Source: Pirellulales bacterium (lineage in GTDB: Bacteria; Planctomycetota; Planctomycetia; Pirellulales; Lacipirellulaceae). From it: 64,000 nt of DNA. The translations under genes were made by a program, and so were the position numbers. Position 1 is the stretch's first letter; every line of letters begins with the position of its first letter. This document shows, piece by piece, positions 26,543 to 34,489 of the stretch. Location: assembly GCA_028279215.1 (NCBI GenBank), contig JANQOF010000025.1, positions 1-64,000 of the forward strand. Reading direction: 5' to 3'. The notes under the pieces are model-generated. The model saw only the letters and a list, made by a program, of their open reading frames with translations. It was not told where the DNA came from and did not search any database.

Positions 26543-27580
26543 CTAGGCTTCTTTTTTGGCACCCCCACTACGGCGCCGGCCTCTTCCGCCGCGTTGGCCA
26601 CCTCGGCCACGGCCGTTTCGCTTGCGTTCGCCACGCGCAGCAATATTGGCATCGACCACGACGCCAATCGCCTCTTGCCAGGCGGGAATGTTCTTGTGAG
26701 AGATGGATCGCGACTTCGCGGAGTCACTTTCGTCGGCAGTTTCATCCTCGGCGGGCGCGTCGACCGCAGAACCATCTTCCAGCGAGGATTCGTCGGCTCC
26801 GCCATCAACCTCTTCCTTCTTGCGGCCACGTCCCCGTCTCCGGCCCCGCCGCCGTCGGCCACGTGGCTTTTCTTCGGTATCTGTTTCGCCATCCGATTCT
26901 GCCTCCACTTCGGCAGTCGCATCGACGACTCCCTCCGTAGGTTCGACGATCGCGTCGGGTTCAGCAGGGTCCGACTTTGGTTCTTCAGCCGTTGGCTTCC
27001 TTCGACCACCAAACGGAAACCAATCGGGGAGCACCAGCCCGGTTCCACCGAATCCAACTGGGGCCGCCGGCGCGGGCTCTTCGTCAACGGTTGGCGGTTT
27101 GGCCTCGGCGACAGGCTCGTCTTCGACCGTGGCCTCGTATTCCACGACGACCGATTCAACCTCTGTGACGTCGACCTCTGTGACTTCGACCACTACTTCA
27201 TCAGCTTGGCCATCGTCATCGCGGACATCAGGCTTATGCGACTTGGCAACCTCAACTGCTGCGTCGCTCAGCGCTTGCGCCGCGGCAGCAGGCTCACTGG
27301 GCGTTTCTTCTTCCACCTCCAAACCGAATTCGCTCGCCAAGTCGCCCCATCCGCTAGGCGGGCGCTGCGGCGCGGTGTGCTCGACCTCGGTTGGCTCAGG
27401 AGCCGCTGCCGTCGGCTCCATCCGCTCCGGCTCAGGCACGGCCTCAATGCCCAAACTGTCGGTGAGCATTGCCCAAGGGTCACTCTCCAACTTGTCTGGC
27501 GTTTCGGATGTCTGACCCTGAGTTTCGACCTCGGGCAAGTCTTGCTGCTGGTCGTGCTCGTCGTTGTTAGATGAGTCCAT
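26543..27580 (-). CDS. Low-complexity acidic protein with Arg/Gly-rich segments
   Basis: 345 residues. The first 240 residues are mostly disordered and rich in Glu, Asp, Pro, Ala and Val, with short ordered islands (SDPWAMLTDSLGIE, GWGDLASEFGLE, LPDWFPFGG). A basic block follows (PRGRRRRGRRRGRGRKK), then a second acidic stretch. A short conserved-looking segment (HNIPAWQEAIGVVVDANIAARGE with one initial Lys) precedes an RG-rich tail. RG-rich tails usually bind RNA. The layout recalls the scaffold regions of RNA-processing enzymes without the enzyme. Antisense frames are also open because of the composition; the minus-strand reading is preferred for its coherent charge pattern. Confidence 0.7.
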   Translation of the reverse strand: MDSSNNDEHDQQQDLPEVETQGQTSETPDKLESDPWAMLTDSLGIEAVPEPERMEPTAAAPEPTEVEHTAPQRPPSGWGDLASEFGLEVEEETPSEPAAAAQALSDAAVEVAKSHKPDVRDDDGQADEVVVEVTEVDVTEVESVVVEYEATVEDEPVAEAKPPTVDEEPAPAAPVGFGGTGLVLPDWFPFGGRRKPTAEEPKSDPAEPDAIVEPTEGVVDATAEVEAESDGETDTEEKPRGRRRRGRRRGRGRKKEEVDGGADESSLEDGSAVDAPAEDETADESDSAKSRSISHKNIPAWQEAIGVVVDANIAARGERKRNGRGRGGQRGGRGRRRSGGAKKEA

Positions 27581-27865
27581 GTGCTCGTTGGTTTCCTAGG
27601 AGATCTCGCGATGTGCGAGCTGAGTATGTTCGTTTTGGGTCGAACGTAATCGGCCCCAACCTTTACGATTATAAGGACTTACGCCGAGCTACAAAAGCGG
27701 ACGCATAGAGGCTACGTTCGTCGCGAAGCGCCGATCTGCGCCAACAGCTCTGGAAAACTGGTTGTTTGGACGCTTCGAAGCGGATCGAGAGTGGCTTCGC
27801 CAGGGGCGTCGTCGGTGGTTGGCGAGTCGTTGCTCAATTGGAGTCGTTGTGGGGCGGAACCTCAA

Positions 27866-28279
27866 TCAACAGGGAAATGTTGGTGGGAATATACCTAGCT
27901 CGATCAGCACTTCACGATGATGGACGCGCAGTTCTTTGTGGATTCGCAGCACCTCGATCGTCGTGCGATCTATGTCTGTTCGGCCTACGATTTGGGAGCC
28001 GAACCAACGAAATTGGTCGTTCCAAACTTGTGCACGCGGATTGCACAGTTGGCATAGGAAGTCCGTCTCCGGATCGTAGCCTGCTGCATTCGGCTCTTTG
28101 TACAATGAACAGGCCGCGCAACTGAGGGCGAGATTCTCACGTGTGGTCGCGCCACCATGCTTCTGCGGCCGGATGTGATCCAAGTGGAATGGAAGCGGAT
28201 CAAACTCTGGGGGCATCTAGCGGTATTCGCAGCATCCAAACGCCCTACCCCAAACCCGTTGGCGTTGCGAGATCGGCAT
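27866..28279 (-). pseudogene. HNH endonuclease gene with in-frame TAG in the zinc-finger region
   Basis: A frame from the ATG at 28279 reads 20 codons ending GCCEYR, meets TAG at 28217-28219, and continues in the same frame as MPPEFDPLPFHLDHIRPQKH and onward to the stop at 27866. The HNH core is clear: FHLDHIRPQKHGG, NLALSCAACS, then FRWFGSQIVGRTDIDRTTIEVLR. In relatives the N-terminal cysteine pair reads CEYC; here the second Cys codon is Arg and the next codon is TAG. It begins three bases after the small upstream gene ends, so the full frame from 28279 is the ancestral gene. An ATG at 28216 could still make a 116-residue protein lacking the first cysteine pair. Confidence 0.8.
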
Positions 28280-28282
28280 GGG

Positions 28283-28501
28283 CTAGCTGGATCCGTTCGA
28301 CGCATCCCGCTGCAGTGCCCGTCGTGCCCTCGACTGAAGTACGCCTATGACTTGCCCTACGTGGATGTAGGCCTTGAGTTCCGATCGCTCAGAATCGGAT
28401 ATGGCACCTTGGTTACTTCGTGTCGCCAATTCTTCCATTCGAGCCTTTGCTTGCTCGTTGAATGACCACCGCAAGATTGCCTTGGCATCGTCCTCGGGCA
28501 T
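28283..28501 (-). CDS. Small helical protein paired with an HNH gene
   Basis: 72 residues, helical and charged (MPEDDAKAILRWSFNE, then QAKARMEELATRSNQG, then VGQVIGVLQSRARRAL). GAGGAG lies six bases before the ATG at 28501, which decides this start over longer in-frame options. From memory, small proteins of this type are very often found immediately upstream of HNH endonuclease genes in planctomycetes, as here. The function is unknown; an immunity, antitoxin or partner role is only a guess. The promoter region overlaps an inverted-repeat element. Confidence 0.78.
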   Translation of the reverse strand: MPEDDAKAILRWSFNEQAKARMEELATRSNQGAISDSERSELKAYIHVGQVIGVLQSRARRALQRDASNGSS

Positions 28502-28513
28502 ACCATTCTCCTC

Positions 28514-28676
28514 AGAACGTGTTTTGAAATTCCAATTTGCCGCCAGACCGGCCGATTTTTGGTGTGCCCGTGTCGGTCTCCATCGACGAATCTCGAGGAT
28601 TCGCCTGCTTCGACCTCCTTGCCACACCAAAAACCAACTCGATCTGACTAGCAAAGCGATTTTCAAAACACGTTCT
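28514..28676. repeat. MITE-like nested inverted repeat upstream of the small-protein/HNH pair
   Basis: Outer arms AGAACGTGTTTTGAAA (28514-28529) and TTTCAAAACACGTTCT (28661-28676) are perfect over 16 bp. Inner arms TTTTTGGTGTG (28556-28566) and CACACCAAAAA (28623-28633) are perfect over 11 bp. A CGAATC/GATTCG pair sits at the centre near 28588-28604. No transposase lies inside, and the whole is about 163 bases. Its left arm abuts the ribosome-binding site of the small gene. Confidence 0.82.
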
Positions 28677-28800
28677 CAGGCCCCAGGACTTCCGACCAGA
28701 TGTCGAGTTCACGAACCGTGGAGGTGCTCATACCATTATCATATCACTTACGTAAACTGCGTTACCAGCCGTTCACCCCAACCGGGATCCAGTCGCCACT

Positions 28801-30051
28801 ATGCCTACCGAATCCAAGCCACCGTGCGTCGAAGAAGTTGAGCTGCGGGGGCATATTATCGACAGCCTGATTCTGCCGAAGGTGCTCGACACAATTACCG
28901 CGTGCGGCGGGACGTTCGAGGTTCGCCAAGTGGCGATTGGCAACGGTCGGCACGATCCAAGCCACGCAGTATTGGGCGTGTTCGCACAATCGCAGGATGC
29001 GCTTGATGAGATCCTCGCCCAGATCAGCGACCATGGAGCGGTGCAAACCGCGGGGCAGGATTGCCGCCTCGTCGAAGCCGACATCGATGGTGCGCTGCCC
29101 GAAGGCTTCTACAGTTCTACCAATCAACGCACCGAGATTCGGCTGAGCGGCAAATGGATCGAAGTGGCTGACCAGGAAATGGATTGCGGTGTAGTGGTCG
29201 ATCCCACAGGTCCGAGCGCCCGATGCATTCCTATGACGGACGTTCGCCGCGGAATGCAAACTGTGGTTGGTCACGCGGGCGTGCGAGTTTTTCCGCTCGA
29301 ACGTGTCGATTCGGGCCACACGTTCTCGTTCATGAACAGTTCGGTCTCTACAGAGAAACCGAAGCGGGTGGTCGTCGAAGAAATCGCCCAAACATTTCAC
29401 GCCATGCGCGGCGGAGCAGGCAAGTCGCTGCTAGTTGGCGGCCCGGCGATTGTGCATACCGGCAGTGGCCCGCTGGTGAGTGAGCTCATTCGCCGCGGCT
29501 ACATTCACAAATTGTTCGCCGGCAACGCGCTAGCGACGCACGATATCGAACAGGCCTTGTTTGGTACGAGCCTCGGCGTCAACGTGCAAGATGCCCAAAT
29601 CGCCGAGTCGGGCCACGAGCATCATCTGCGAGCCATCAATCGCATACGCCGCGCCGGCTCGATCGCCAAGGCTGTGGAAGAAGGCACGCTCACTAGCGGT
29701 ATCATCCACGACTGCGTGCAGCACGACGTTGAGTTCTTGCTCGCCGGCAGCATTCGCGATGATGGCCCCTTGCCCGAAGTCGTTACCGACGTACTCGAAG
29801 CCCAACGCCGCATGCGCGAGTCGCTTCGCGACGTGAGCTTCTGCCTTATGGTAGCGACGATGCTGCATTCGGTCGCGGTCGGCAACCTGCTCCCAGCGTG
29901 GGTAAAAGTAGTTTGCGTCGACATCAATCCATCGACGGTCATCAAACTGGCCGACCGTGGGAGTTTCCAAACCGTCGGTTTGGTAACGGATGTCGAGCCG
30001 TTCTTCCGATCGCTTGTGGCGGAGTTGGATGGCATTGAGGGTGGGCGGTAG
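28801..30051 (+). CDS. TIGR00300 / LOR-SDH domain protein, ornithine cyclodeaminase-like
   Basis: 416 residues. The N-terminal part (about 1-100) has the LOR/SDH conserved domain (EEVELRGHIIDSLILPKVLD, and FEVRQVAIGNGRHDPSHA). The C-terminal part is the TIGR00300 domain, with KSLLVGGPAIVHTGSGPLVSEL, LFAGNALATHDIEQALFGTSLG and a late VVCVDINPSTVIKLADRGSFQTVGLVTDV. Related archaeal and cyanobacterial proteins (the AgrE/ArgZ C-terminal region) act in ornithine metabolism, converting ornithine to proline with NAD. The last three sense codons and the stop lie inside a seven-base repeat. No arginine-metabolism neighbour is present. Confidence 0.85.
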   Translation: MPTESKPPCVEEVELRGHIIDSLILPKVLDTITACGGTFEVRQVAIGNGRHDPSHAVLGVFAQSQDALDEILAQISDHGAVQTAGQDCRLVEADIDGALPEGFYSSTNQRTEIRLSGKWIEVADQEMDCGVVVDPTGPSARCIPMTDVRRGMQTVVGHAGVRVFPLERVDSGHTFSFMNSSVSTEKPKRVVVEEIAQTFHAMRGGAGKSLLVGGPAIVHTGSGPLVSELIRRGYIHKLFAGNALATHDIEQALFGTSLGVNVQDAQIAESGHEHHLRAINRIRRAGSIAKAVEEGTLTSGIIHDCVQHDVEFLLAGSIRDDGPLPEVVTDVLEAQRRMRESLRDVSFCLMVATMLHSVAVGNLLPAWVKVVCVDINPSTVIKLADRGSFQTVGLVTDVEPFFRSLVAELDGIEGGR

Positions 30052-30089
30052 GCAGTACGCAGTGGGCGGTAAGTGGTAGACGATGGGCG
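30041..30089. repeat. Seven-base-phased tract overlapping the end of the TIGR00300 gene
   Basis: Seven 7-mers run from 30041 to 30089 with consensus near GTRGGCG; GTGGGCG occurs twice and GTAGGCA once. The stop codon TAG of the upstream gene (30049-30051) lies inside the second unit, so the repeat encodes the protein's last residues. Confidence 0.75.
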
Positions 30090-30205
30090 GCTCCCTATCT
30101 TTGACTTTCTTGTGGAAACTAGGCCACTGGTCTGATCCAATGGTGGGTTGGTCCGAGTGCCAATTGTGCATTCGAACCTCGAACGAACAGGTCGGCCGCC
30201 GATGG

Positions 30206-30363
30206 TTTTGCCCCAATTGCCCCAGAGTTGGGGCAATTGAAATCGACTTACGGCGATTGTTTGGCTCGTATCCGCCTTGGTGGAAAGGATTTGCGGAGCG
30301 GGCGCGCGACGTAAGAATTGCCCCAACGGATTGATTTTTTGAAGTTGGGGCAATTGGGGCAAA
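30206..30363. repeat. Four-copy ATTGCCCCAA inverted-repeat element
   Basis: TTTTGCCCCAATTGCCCCA (30206-30224) is a perfect 19-bp inverted match to 30345-30363. Inside it are two smaller perfect hairpins: CAATTGCCCCA with TGGGGCAATTG (30214-30239, 4-base loop), and AATTGCCCCAAC with GTTGGGGCAATT (30315-30354, 16-base T-rich loop). The arms can pair locally or end to end. It lies in the 433-base gap before the VWA gene; nothing else was recognised in that gap. Confidence 0.88.
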
Positions 30364-30484
30364 ATCGATCAGTCGCATGCGATTCACGAGGGATGCGGCC
30401 ACAGCGGGCAACCGTTCTACTTTCCGATCGTGCACCATTAGCAAACAATACCAAACCGCACCTTGAACCTATGGACCGCGCACG

Positions 30485-32230
30485 ATGGCCAATCGCGATA
30501 CGCTCGGCGGTGTGATTCACACTTACCAGAAATACGATCCGGCAAAGTTCCCCAGCCCGACCGCTCCACCGCCCGACATGATATCGGGGGCATTTGAACA
30601 CATGCTGATGTTTGGCGAACAACGGGAGCTAACCGAAGAAGAACTCGCTCGGGCGGTGCGCCTTGACCCGAGCCAGATTTCCGGACTGGGTCCGAGCATT
30701 GATGCATTGCGAGCGATGCTCGAAGACCGGAAGCGAAAGATCCTGGAGAAGTACGAAACCCGAAAGGTCGTCAAGCGCGCCCGCAAGGCGTTTCAGTCCG
30801 CGGCCGTGAGTGTGCAACCACCTAAGAAGTTTGCCGATCGATTCCAGCAGGCAGTTTGGGCGGAGCAGTTGCGCGACTTGGAACGGCTGTGGTACACCGC
30901 TGGCGACGACAATTCGCCATTCGCACGGCAGATGATGCAATTGATCGAGCGGTTGGGTGACAAGTATCAAATCGACGAATTGGCAGCCAAGTATGAGTTC
31001 ACCGGTCGCGAATCCATGACCGTGCCCGAGGCGCTCGACGTCAAAGAGGAATTGGAGAAGATCGACGAGTTGCTCAAACAATTGGAAGAAGCGGCGGAGA
31101 CTGCGCAAATCGGGTTGATCGACATGGAGATGCTCAGCGAGTTTGCCGAGCCGGGCGACGTCGACCAACTAAGCGCGCTGCAACAGCAAGTGCAAGACTA
31201 CATGCGCGAAATGGCCGAACGGCAAGGGCTTGCTGAGTCGGGCGGAAAGTTTCAGCTAACCCCGCAGGCGTACCGCGTTTTCCAGGGCAAGTTGCTTGAA
31301 CGGCTATTCAGCGAACTGGAGGCCTCGCGCAGCGGACGCCATCAGGGCGCTGTTATCGGCGACGGGGCCGTCGAAATGCAGGCAACCAAGCCATTCGAGT
31401 TCGGCGACTCGGTCGCCAACATGGATGTGGTGAGTACGTTTACCAACGCGCTTCTCCGGCATGCAAACGAAAACTCCGACGCAAGCGAAACTCCGGTAGC
31501 ATCCCCCGTTCCCCCTTCCGACTTCCGCCTTCGCACCGATGACATCGAGATTCACAAGACGCGCAACAACCCGAAGTGCGCGACTTGCGTGGTGATGGAT
31601 ATGAGTGGTTCGATGCGGTACGACGGGCAGTACATTAACGTCAAACGCATGGCGCTGGCGCTGCAAGGGCTGCTGAGGAGCGATTACCCAGGCGACTATT
31701 TGTCGTTCGTCGAAATGTACAGCTTCGCCAAGATTGTCGAGCCCGGAAAACTCGTGAACCTGATGCCCAAGCCGGTCACCATCACGAACCCTGTCGTGCA
31801 ATTGAAGGCCGATATGAGCCGTGAAGACATCAGCGAACCAATGGTGCCGCCACACTTTACCAACATTCAACACAGCTTGTCACTTGCACGACGTCTACTC
31901 GGTGCCCAGGACACTCCCAATCGCCAGATCGTGCTCATCACCGACGGATTGCCAACGGCTCACTTCGAGCAGGAAACGCTGTACTTGTTGTACCCGCCTG
32001 ACCCGCGAACCGAGTCGGCGACGCTTCGCGAAGCGATGCTGTGCAAGCGCGAGGGCATTACCATCAACATGTTTCTGCTACCAAGCTGGTCGCAATCGGA
32101 AGACGACGTGCGGTTCGCCTACCGGATAGCAGAGTCGACTAGCGGGCGGGTGTTTTTTACAGCCGGTCGCGATTTGGATCGATACGTGGTGTGGGACTAC
32201 CTATCGCGACGGCGGGAGATACTGAGTTGA
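30485..32230 (+). CDS. VWA-domain protein
   Basis: 581 residues. Residues 1-330 are mainly helical and charged (TEEELARAVRLDPSQISGLG, then ELEKIDELLKQLEEAAETAQ) and likely form coiled coils. The C-terminal 220 residues are a von Willebrand A domain with MIDAS motif DMSGSM at about residue 375, a later conserved Thr in the PHFTNI segment, and LITDGLPTAH. No signal peptide or membrane helix is present. Such cytosolic VWA proteins often work with MoxR-type AAA ATPases, but none is adjacent. A proline-rich linker near residues 340-350 is encoded by a seven-base-phased repeat. Confidence 0.85.
   Translation: MANRDTLGGVIHTYQKYDPAKFPSPTAPPPDMISGAFEHMLMFGEQRELTEEELARAVRLDPSQISGLGPSIDALRAMLEDRKRKILEKYETRKVVKRARKAFQSAAVSVQPPKKFADRFQQAVWAEQLRDLERLWYTAGDDNSPFARQMMQLIERLGDKYQIDELAAKYEFTGRESMTVPEALDVKEELEKIDELLKQLEEAAETAQIGLIDMEMLSEFAEPGDVDQLSALQQQVQDYMREMAERQGLAESGGKFQLTPQAYRVFQGKLLERLFSELEASRSGRHQGAVIGDGAVEMQATKPFEFGDSVANMDVVSTFTNALLRHANENSDASETPVASPVPPSDFRLRTDDIEIHKTRNNPKCATCVVMDMSGSMRYDGQYINVKRMALALQGLLRSDYPGDYLSFVEMYSFAKIVEPGKLVNLMPKPVTITNPVVQLKADMSREDISEPMVPPHFTNIQHSLSLARRLLGAQDTPNRQIVLITDGLPTAHFEQETLYLLYPPDPRTESATLREAMLCKREGITINMFLLPSWSQSEDDVRFAYRIAESTSGRVFFTAGRDLDRYVVWDYLSRRREILS
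31502..31536. repeat. Seven-base-phased tract inside the VWA gene
   Basis: Five 7-mers from 31502 to 31536, for example TTCCGAC and TTCCGCC, encode the linker just before the VWA domain. The tract is 35 bases and stays open in the gene's frame. It has the same period and similar length as the spacer tracts but lies within coding sequence. Confidence 0.65.
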
Positions 32231-32525
32231 CGGTCCGGCCTCCAACCAATCGTCCTAGTCGCCCCATTTTATGCTGTGGTCCCACGGTGAATTCCTTAAC
32301 TATCACGGTTGCGATATATTGCGCACTTTACCAACTCGCCGCAGCCAGAGCATCCATGCAACGGGTATGATTTGCGAAACAACGGCAATTTCGAGGCAGC
32401 GATCGACCGAAGAACATGAAGAGGCGGAGGTCTATTTGCACGCCGACGGAACACGAGACGCCGAACTCTCGAATGTCGGCGCTCGGGCGACAGCAGCGAC
32501 CAATCACGGGTGGAGGAGCGCCAAG

Positions 32526-34442
32526 GTGAAGCAAGCGATACTGACCGGAGCGGTGCGCGCTAGCGCTTTTTTGGTATTGGCCTGTGCCACAACCAATCTT
32601 CGCGGGGCTGCGCCGCCCAGCGAAGACTTGCTGCCTGCATCGAGCGTGGGCTATCTGAGCATCGCCAACCCTGCCGATCTCGACAAGCGTTTTGATCGAA
32701 CACAGATCGGCCAGTTTGCCCAAGACCCGAGTCTCAAGCCGTTCATTGACCAGATGCGAGACTCCATTCAGCGGCGGCTTGGAAACATCCAGGAGCGCGT
32801 GGGAGTTTCGCTCGAAGACCTTCAGGACGTCGCGGGTGGCGAGTTGGCTTGGGCGATGATTGCCCGCGAGTCGGGTCGCGCGGCGTCGGTATTGATGGTC
32901 GACACGACCGGCAACGCGGAGAAGCGTGAGGAGTTGGTAGCCAAAATCGACAGGTACCTGTTAGCCCGCGATGCGAAGAAATCGACCGACGAAGTTGCCG
33001 GCATCTCCATCACCAACTACGAAGTCCCGCCACAGAAAGAAGACGATAAGGCTTACACCGCCGCCTACTTCGTAGTCGACACACTATTCTGCGTGGCGGA
33101 TCACAGCACGGCGGTTGCCGAGCTTGCGCAACGCGTTTCCGGTGGCCCAGGCGACACCATCGCCACGCTGCCTGAGTACCAGGCTGTGATGGCCAAGTGC
33201 TTCGACGCGACCCATGGCATGGAGCCCAACGTACGGTGGTTCATCAAGCCGTTCCCGCTGGTCGATGCCATTCGCACCATTCGCCCCCGCACACGCGCAG
33301 GCGAGGATCGCATTACGCAACTGCGGGAACAAGGCTTCGACGCGGTGAAGGCGATCGGTGGCCTGGTAACCGTGAGCCCAACCGCCGAGTACGACTTTGT
33401 GCATCGCACGGCCATTTATGCACCACCGGTGCCCGGGGCGCCTGACGGCAAGAGGTACCGCCTGGGCATGAACATCTTCGATACACCCAACAGCGAGGAC
33501 TTGGCGCTCCACAATTGGACGCCACGAATGATCGCCAGGTACACGACGGTTAATATCGACTTGTTGAACGCATTCGACAACGTCGGCACGCTGTTCGACG
33601 AGATGATTGCCGAGTACCCCGGAGCGTTCGATACCGCGATGAAGCGATTCAAGGACGATCCGTTTGGTCCCAAGATCGACTTTCGCAACGACATTGTTGC
33701 CAACTTGGGCGCCCGAGTCGTAGCGATGACCGACTACACTTTACCGATCGAGACCGATAGTGAGCGATTCTTGGTAGCGATTGACGTGAAGCCGGGAAAG
33801 ATGGCGGCCCTGGAAGAAGCGCTGGGCAAGTACCTAGAAAAAGACGGTTACGAGAAAAAGGAACTCGAAGGTCACGAGATTTGGGAGTTTGAGCCCGAAC
33901 CAGAAGAGGACTTCGACATCGGCCTTGGAGACGGAGGGTTGTTTCCTGAGGATGCAATCGCCAGGGAAGAAGACGATAGGCTGCTAACGCGGTCGGCCGT
34001 GTGCGTTACCCAAGATTTGCTGTTCATCGCCTCGGACGTGGAGTTCTTGAGTTTGGTGTTCCAACAAGCAACCAAGAATGAATCACTGGGCGAGAGTTTC
34101 GATTTCCTCGCCGTGGAAGGAGCACTGGCCAAGCTCGCGCCATCCCAGCGATGTAGCTGGTCGTTCACACGTACTGACGAGTCGATCCGACCAACGTACG
34201 TGCTACTGCGACAGAATCGGCTGCCGGAGTCGGAGTCGTTCTTCGCGCGCCTGCTCAACGAGCTACTGACCACGCCAGAGCAGCAAAAGAACCAACTGCT
34301 GCGAGAGCAGCGGCTGGATGGCAAGAACCTACCGTCGTACGAACTGGCTCGGCGCTACTTCGGCCCCACCGGCCGCACCGTTCGCGCCGACGAGGATGGA
34401 TGGTTCGTCACCGGCGTGGTGTTGAACAAAGCAGAGAATTGA
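32526..34442 (+). CDS. Large exported protein of unknown function (DUF3352-like in style)
   Basis: 638 residues. The GTG at 32526 is chosen: GGAGGAG sits seven bases upstream (32512-32518) and the start exposes a signal peptide (VKQAILTGAVRASAFLVLACA, cut near RGAAP). The in-frame extension back to 32271 would hide it. The mature protein has repeated alpha/beta segments (LLPASSVGYLSIANPADLDK near the start, DLQDVAGGELAWAMIARESG), reminiscent of DUF3352-type planctomycete secreted proteins. No catalytic motif is visible. The 295 bases before it hold no other supported gene. It converges with the hydrolase gene downstream. Confidence 0.78.
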   Translation: MKQAILTGAVRASAFLVLACATTNLRGAAPPSEDLLPASSVGYLSIANPADLDKRFDRTQIGQFAQDPSLKPFIDQMRDSIQRRLGNIQERVGVSLEDLQDVAGGELAWAMIARESGRAASVLMVDTTGNAEKREELVAKIDRYLLARDAKKSTDEVAGISITNYEVPPQKEDDKAYTAAYFVVDTLFCVADHSTAVAELAQRVSGGPGDTIATLPEYQAVMAKCFDATHGMEPNVRWFIKPFPLVDAIRTIRPRTRAGEDRITQLREQGFDAVKAIGGLVTVSPTAEYDFVHRTAIYAPPVPGAPDGKRYRLGMNIFDTPNSEDLALHNWTPRMIARYTTVNIDLLNAFDNVGTLFDEMIAEYPGAFDTAMKRFKDDPFGPKIDFRNDIVANLGARVVAMTDYTLPIETDSERFLVAIDVKPGKMAALEEALGKYLEKDGYEKKELEGHEIWEFEPEPEEDFDIGLGDGGLFPEDAIAREEDDRLLTRSAVCVTQDLLFIASDVEFLSLVFQQATKNESLGESFDFLAVEGALAKLAPSQRCSWSFTRTDESIRPTYVLLRQNRLPESESFFARLLNELLTTPEQQKNQLLREQRLDGKNLPSYELARRYFGPTGRTVRADEDGWFVTGVVLNKAEN

Positions 34443-34489
34443 GAAAGGCTCCATGGCGAAGCGTGGTAAGTTGGGCATCGGGCTTTGGA

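Noticed and set aside
26594..27574. Long plus-strand frames opposite the acidic/RG-rich gene
   Set aside because: Open only because of biased codon composition; they give Ser- or Arg-rich nonsense, while the minus-strand frame has ordered charge blocks.
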